A stretch of DNA of 8,984 nucleotides, taken from the NCBI GenBank assembly GCA_903789505.1, contig CAIFEU010000099.1, positions 1-8,984 on the forward strand, given 5' to 3'. This DNA comes from an uncultured Coriobacteriales bacterium. GTDB taxonomy: Bacteria > Actinomycetota > Coriobacteriia > Coriobacteriales > UMGS124. Within the stretch, counting starts at the first letter, position 1. Each line of letters begins with the position of its first letter. The notes beneath the pieces are model-generated. The model was given only the letters and a program-made list of their open reading frames with translations. It was not told the origin of the DNA and did no database searches. Shown here one piece after another: positions 6,377 to 8,984 of the stretch. Position numbers and translations under genes: made by a program.

Positions 6377-8806
6377 TCACACGTGGGCCCATCCCGTCAG
6401 GGCGCACGCGCCGACGAGGACCTCCTCGCGCGACAGGACGCGGGAGAAACCCCGATCGTCGGGGCAGGCGCCGGTCTCGAGCCACCCGCAGACCGCCGAG
6501 ACGACGCGCTCGACCTCGGCGGTGCCCAGGACTCGCCGGGGCCCGCGAGCCCCCGATGAAAGGGCGAGCTCCCGCCCGAGCGCGCTCACGAACAGCGTCC
6601 GCGGGGAGCTCTCCTGGTCGCCGAGCACGACCAAGCTCGACGCCGGGCGCCCGTCGGCGAACAGCCCGGCCGGCAGCGACACCACGCAGCGGACGCGTCC
6701 CTGCTCGACGAGCCGGCGCCGCAGCAAGGGCTCCGAGCCGTTGGTCCTGATCAGGGGCGCGTCCGACATCAGGAGGACCGTCGAGCCGCCGGGCGCCTGA
6801 TGGGAGAGCGCCTGCTCCACCCAGGCGAACGACGAGCGGGCGCGCGGAGGCGTGCCCAGCAGCCAGCGCGCGTCGTCGGGGTCGGGCCTGCCGTCGCACC
6901 ATGCGCCGTCGTCGGGCGGGAGCTCCCCCACGACGATGTCGGCGCGCCAGTCGGCGAACTCGTCGGCGACGAGCGCACTGCCCACCGCCGCCCCGAGCCC
7001 TCCGCGCAGCTCGCCGGCGGGGCGCGTCTGGACGGCACGGACCAGCGACGCGCACAGGGCGTCCGAGAACTCCGCGAACAGGGCGCGCACGGTCGCGCGC
7101 GGGAAGGCGCGCGCCAGCAGGTCGCAGGCGAAGCCGTCCGACTCGCACGGGACATACGCCAGTGCCGGGTCGGGGCAGCATGAGAGCGCGACGGCCTCCG
7201 CGATTGCGGCGACGCTGGCGGGAATGCCCTCCCCCGCGTCGCCCGCCGTCTGGAACAGCGCCCTGACCTGCGACCCATCGACGTCGGCGGGGTTGAGGCC
7301 GTCGAGCGCGCGCACGCACTCCGCGAGCCGGGCGGAGGTCAGCAGGGAGCTGCCGTAGGAGAGGTTCGGCATGAAGGAGAGCAGGTCGTCGTCGGCCGCG
7401 GTCGCGAGCCCCGCGTCGAGCGCGGCGACAACGCCGTCGAGGTCCCCCCGCAGCGCGGGGCGTGCGACGCCCTCCCACGCGTCGGGGGCCAGACAGCAGC
7501 GCAGGACCGCCATCGGCGCAAGCTCCCACGCGAGGTCGTCGCGCGACAGCCCCCAGGGTGCCGCGAGCTCCGTCAGTCCCGCGAGGCCGCCGAGGCGCGC
7601 GCGGGAGAGGGGGTCGAGCGCAGGCTCCCGGGACGGAGCTGGGTCGCGCCCGGCGGCGTCGCCCGTCAGGCGCGCGACCGCGTCCCGGCGCAGCTCCTCG
7701 ATGCGACCCAGCTCGCGCTCGGCCTGTGTCACCTGCGCCACGAGGGCGCGCGCGAGCCCCGCGAAGGCGGCGTGCGCCCCGGCGTCGCCCACGCTCACAC
7801 GCAGCCCCGCCAGGTCGTCCAGCGAGCGCGGGCAGGTCGCCGGCGCCCCAGCGCGCCCCGCCGCGCGCGGGCCGTCGAACACGCCCCGTGCGCGCAGCGC
7901 GAACAGCAGCACGGCGAGGTCAACCTCGGAGTCGCCCTGGGTGAGGTAGACCGTCTCGGCGATGGGGTGGCAGGGCTCGTCCACGATGTGGGCGACCAGG
8001 CGCCGCGCGCTCGGCCCCACGACCAGCGCGCGCTCGGAGCACAGGGGCTCGTCGCATCTGCCGAGCCCGCCCAGCGGCCCCTCGACGCGCACGGGCTTGC
8101 CCTCCCCGCGCATGCGCGCCGGGACGTCGGTCCCGCGGCGCGGCGCGCACACGTCGCCCAGGCGCACCTCCCCCGCGTCGGCGTCCTGGTCGCCCAGGCC
8201 CTTCGCCCTCGCGAACGCGGCGTCTCCCCGGGCGTAGCACGCGGCGATCCTGCGACGCGCGGCGCGCCGGCGATCGTCGAGCTCCTCGAGGGCGCGCACG
8301 AACGAGGAGCGGACGTCCGCGTCCGGCCAGGGGATTCGCGTCGCGCGCAGCGCCGAGGGGCTGAGCTCGCGCAGCTGTGCGGTCCCCGTCACGAAGCGTG
8401 CCGCCTTCGGGCTCGTCGAGAGCACCCTCTGGATGTAGGCGGTCTCCGAGCGGTCGTGGGGCACGAGCGCGTGCAGCTGGCGCACGGCCGAGCATCGGCC
8501 GGGCTCGGCGACCGCGATCAGCGTCCCCTCCCCCGTGAGCACCCTGCCGATCGCGCTCACCATCACGACGCCGCCGGCCTCGAAGCCGTAGTCGTCGCAG
8601 CTCGACCGCGCGCAGTCCTCGCGGTACAGCGGGTACGCTCCCCCGACCGCCGGTGAGGAGCCGAGGCGGTCGGGCACCTTGCGCCCCTCGTCCGCCAGGT
8701 CGCACACCTCGCCGACCCGCACCTCGCGCACGTCCTGCGCCTCGCCGCGGACCGTCGTGCCGCTCGGCTCCCCGGTCCCGTCGTCTTCCCTCGCCACGTC
8801 GGCCAT
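6377..8806 (-). CDS. HsdS-HsdM fusion protein with degenerate methyltransferase motifs
   Basis: The product has 809 residues. ATG at 8806 has GGGGAGG 8 bases upstream and is preferred over the in-frame TTG at 8836. Residues 27-190 look like a type I specificity (HsdS) target-recognition domain, ending in RELSPSALRATRIPWPDADV (146-165) and a charged helix. Residues 214-381 look like a second one, with VRLGDVC (214-220) and HPIAETVYLT (280-289). Together they make a full-length HsdS. After a helical linker, residues about 500-745 align by eye with HsdM, the SAM-dependent adenine methyltransferase: SSFAWVEQALSHQAPGG (658-674) and VEQGRVRCVVSLPAGLF (700-716) are characteristic. Motif I, normally D-P-x-C-G-S-G-G, is YVPCESDG (551-558). 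Motif IV, normally NPPF/Y, is LPPD (629-632). Methylation is therefore unlikely, while DNA binding may persist. S-before-M order is unusual and no HsdR is nearby. Domain calls are confident; the function is unknown. Confidence 0.85.
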   Translation of the reverse strand: MADVAREDDGTGEPSGTTVRGEAQDVREVRVGEVCDLADEGRKVPDRLGSSPAVGGAYPLYREDCARSSCDDYGFEAGGVVMVSAIGRVLTGEGTLIAVAEPGRCSAVRQLHALVPHDRSETAYIQRVLSTSPKAARFVTGTAQLRELSPSALRATRIPWPDADVRSSFVRALEELDDRRRAARRRIAACYARGDAAFARAKGLGDQDADAGEVRLGDVCAPRRGTDVPARMRGEGKPVRVEGPLGGLGRCDEPLCSERALVVGPSARRLVAHIVDEPCHPIAETVYLTQGDSEVDLAVLLFALRARGVFDGPRAAGRAGAPATCPRSLDDLAGLRVSVGDAGAHAAFAGLARALVAQVTQAERELGRIEELRRDAVARLTGDAAGRDPAPSREPALDPLSRARLGGLAGLTELAAPWGLSRDDLAWELAPMAVLRCCLAPDAWEGVARPALRGDLDGVVAALDAGLATAADDDLLSFMPNLSYGSSLLTSARLAECVRALDGLNPADVDGSQVRALFQTAGDAGEGIPASVAAIAEAVALSCCPDPALAYVPCESDGFACDLLARAFPRATVRALFAEFSDALCASLVRAVQTRPAGELRGGLGAAVGSALVADEFADWRADIVVGELPPDDGAWCDGRPDPDDARWLLGTPPRARSSFAWVEQALSHQAPGGSTVLLMSDAPLIRTNGSEPLLRRRLVEQGRVRCVVSLPAGLFADGRPASSLVVLGDQESSPRTLFVSALGRELALSSGARGPRRVLGTAEVERVVSAVCGWLETGACPDDRGFSRVLSREEVLVGACALTGWAHV

Positions 8807-8874
8807 CGGCCGCGCCTCCCCTTCGTCTCCAGCCAAGCTCGGGCAGCGCGCCCGGGCGGGAACGTCCGGGTCCG

Positions 8875-8880
8875 AATGTA
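8875..8880 (-). promoter_or_regulatory. Weak -10 candidate for the S-M fusion gene
   Basis: TACATT on the minus strand fits the -10 consensus at 4 of 6 positions and would start transcription about 60 bases before the ATG at 8806. No -35-like hexamer is visible, since the upstream DNA is nearly pure G and C. It is the only AT-containing hexamer of this kind in the upstream region. Confidence 0.2.
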
Positions 8881-8899
8881 GCGCAAACGGGCCCGGGCC

Positions 8900-8933
8900 C
8901 CGCCCCCCCCCCCAGCGCCGGGGGGGGGGGCGG
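8900..8933. repeat. C11/G11 fold-back near the window end
   Basis: CCG plus eleven C (8900-8913) and eleven G plus CGG (8920-8933) form a perfect 14-bp inverted repeat around the 6-base loop AGCGCC. The flanking 50 bases to the window end are also almost only G and C. Such homopolymer fold-backs can be real, but they are also a typical place for sequencing or assembly error. No gene is supported in 8837-8984. Confidence 0.7.
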
Positions 8934-8984
8934 CCCGCGGGGGCGGGCGCGGGAGCACGGCGGGCGGCGCCCGCGGCGGGCGGG

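Noticed and set aside
7772..8656. Plus-strand frame of 294 codons opposite the S-M fusion gene
   Set aside because: It is the antisense shadow of the recognisable HsdS-like half and has Ala/Arg/His-rich composition.

Overview
The window is very GC-rich bacterial DNA. Its genes carry G or C at most third codon positions and have purine-rich ribosome binding sites. The gene types and codon habits fit a high-GC Actinomycetota, perhaps a Coriobacteriia such as an Olsenella/Atopobium relative. That placement is an inference, since no rRNA or marker gene is present. All five genes lie on the minus strand, so the window is described here in transcription order, from high to low coordinates.

Right part (8984 to 6092): about 180 bases of extremely GC-rich sequence hold a perfect C11/G11 fold-back. 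Then comes a long gene (8806 to 6377) that joins a two-domain HsdS-like DNA-recognition half to an HsdM-like adenine methyltransferase half. The order S-then-M is unusual, and the methyltransferase motifs I and IV are both badly degraded. No HsdR is present in the window.

Middle part (6091 to 4748): a six-helix HdeD/DUF308-type membrane protein gene has its own promoter upstream and a strong intrinsic terminator downstream, so it is probably monocistronic. It is followed by a gene-free stretch of about 765 bases. The upper part is GC-rich with several hairpins. The lower part is an AT-rich island (about 4854-5000) with a 16-bp near-perfect palindrome, a repeated TTAAGAC motif and an extended -10 promoter facing the next genes.

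Left part (4747 to 1): this looks like an operon. A flavodoxin-domain protein (HemG/menaquinone-dependent protoporphyrinogen dehydrogenase type) overlaps by ATGA a large KdpD-like membrane sensor. The sensor keeps the overall KdpD architecture (KdpD N-domain, USP-like domain, four membrane helices, GAF-like domain, kinase-like C-terminus). It has lost the Walker A lysine, the phospho-acceptor histidine, the N-box asparagine and the G1 glycines. An 85-base gap with a 7-bp hairpin leads to a TPR/ST7-like gene that runs off the left edge.

Two of the five genes are therefore full-length, intact open frames of well-known enzyme architectures with their catalytic residues replaced: a pseudo-histidine-kinase and a pseudo-methyltransferase. 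The most interesting hypothesis is that the flavodoxin and the kinase-dead KdpD-like protein (with or without the TPR protein) form a non-phosphorelay signalling or redox module. A second is that the S-M fusion is a sequence-specific DNA-binding protein without methylation activity. Both are inferences from motif reading by eye.
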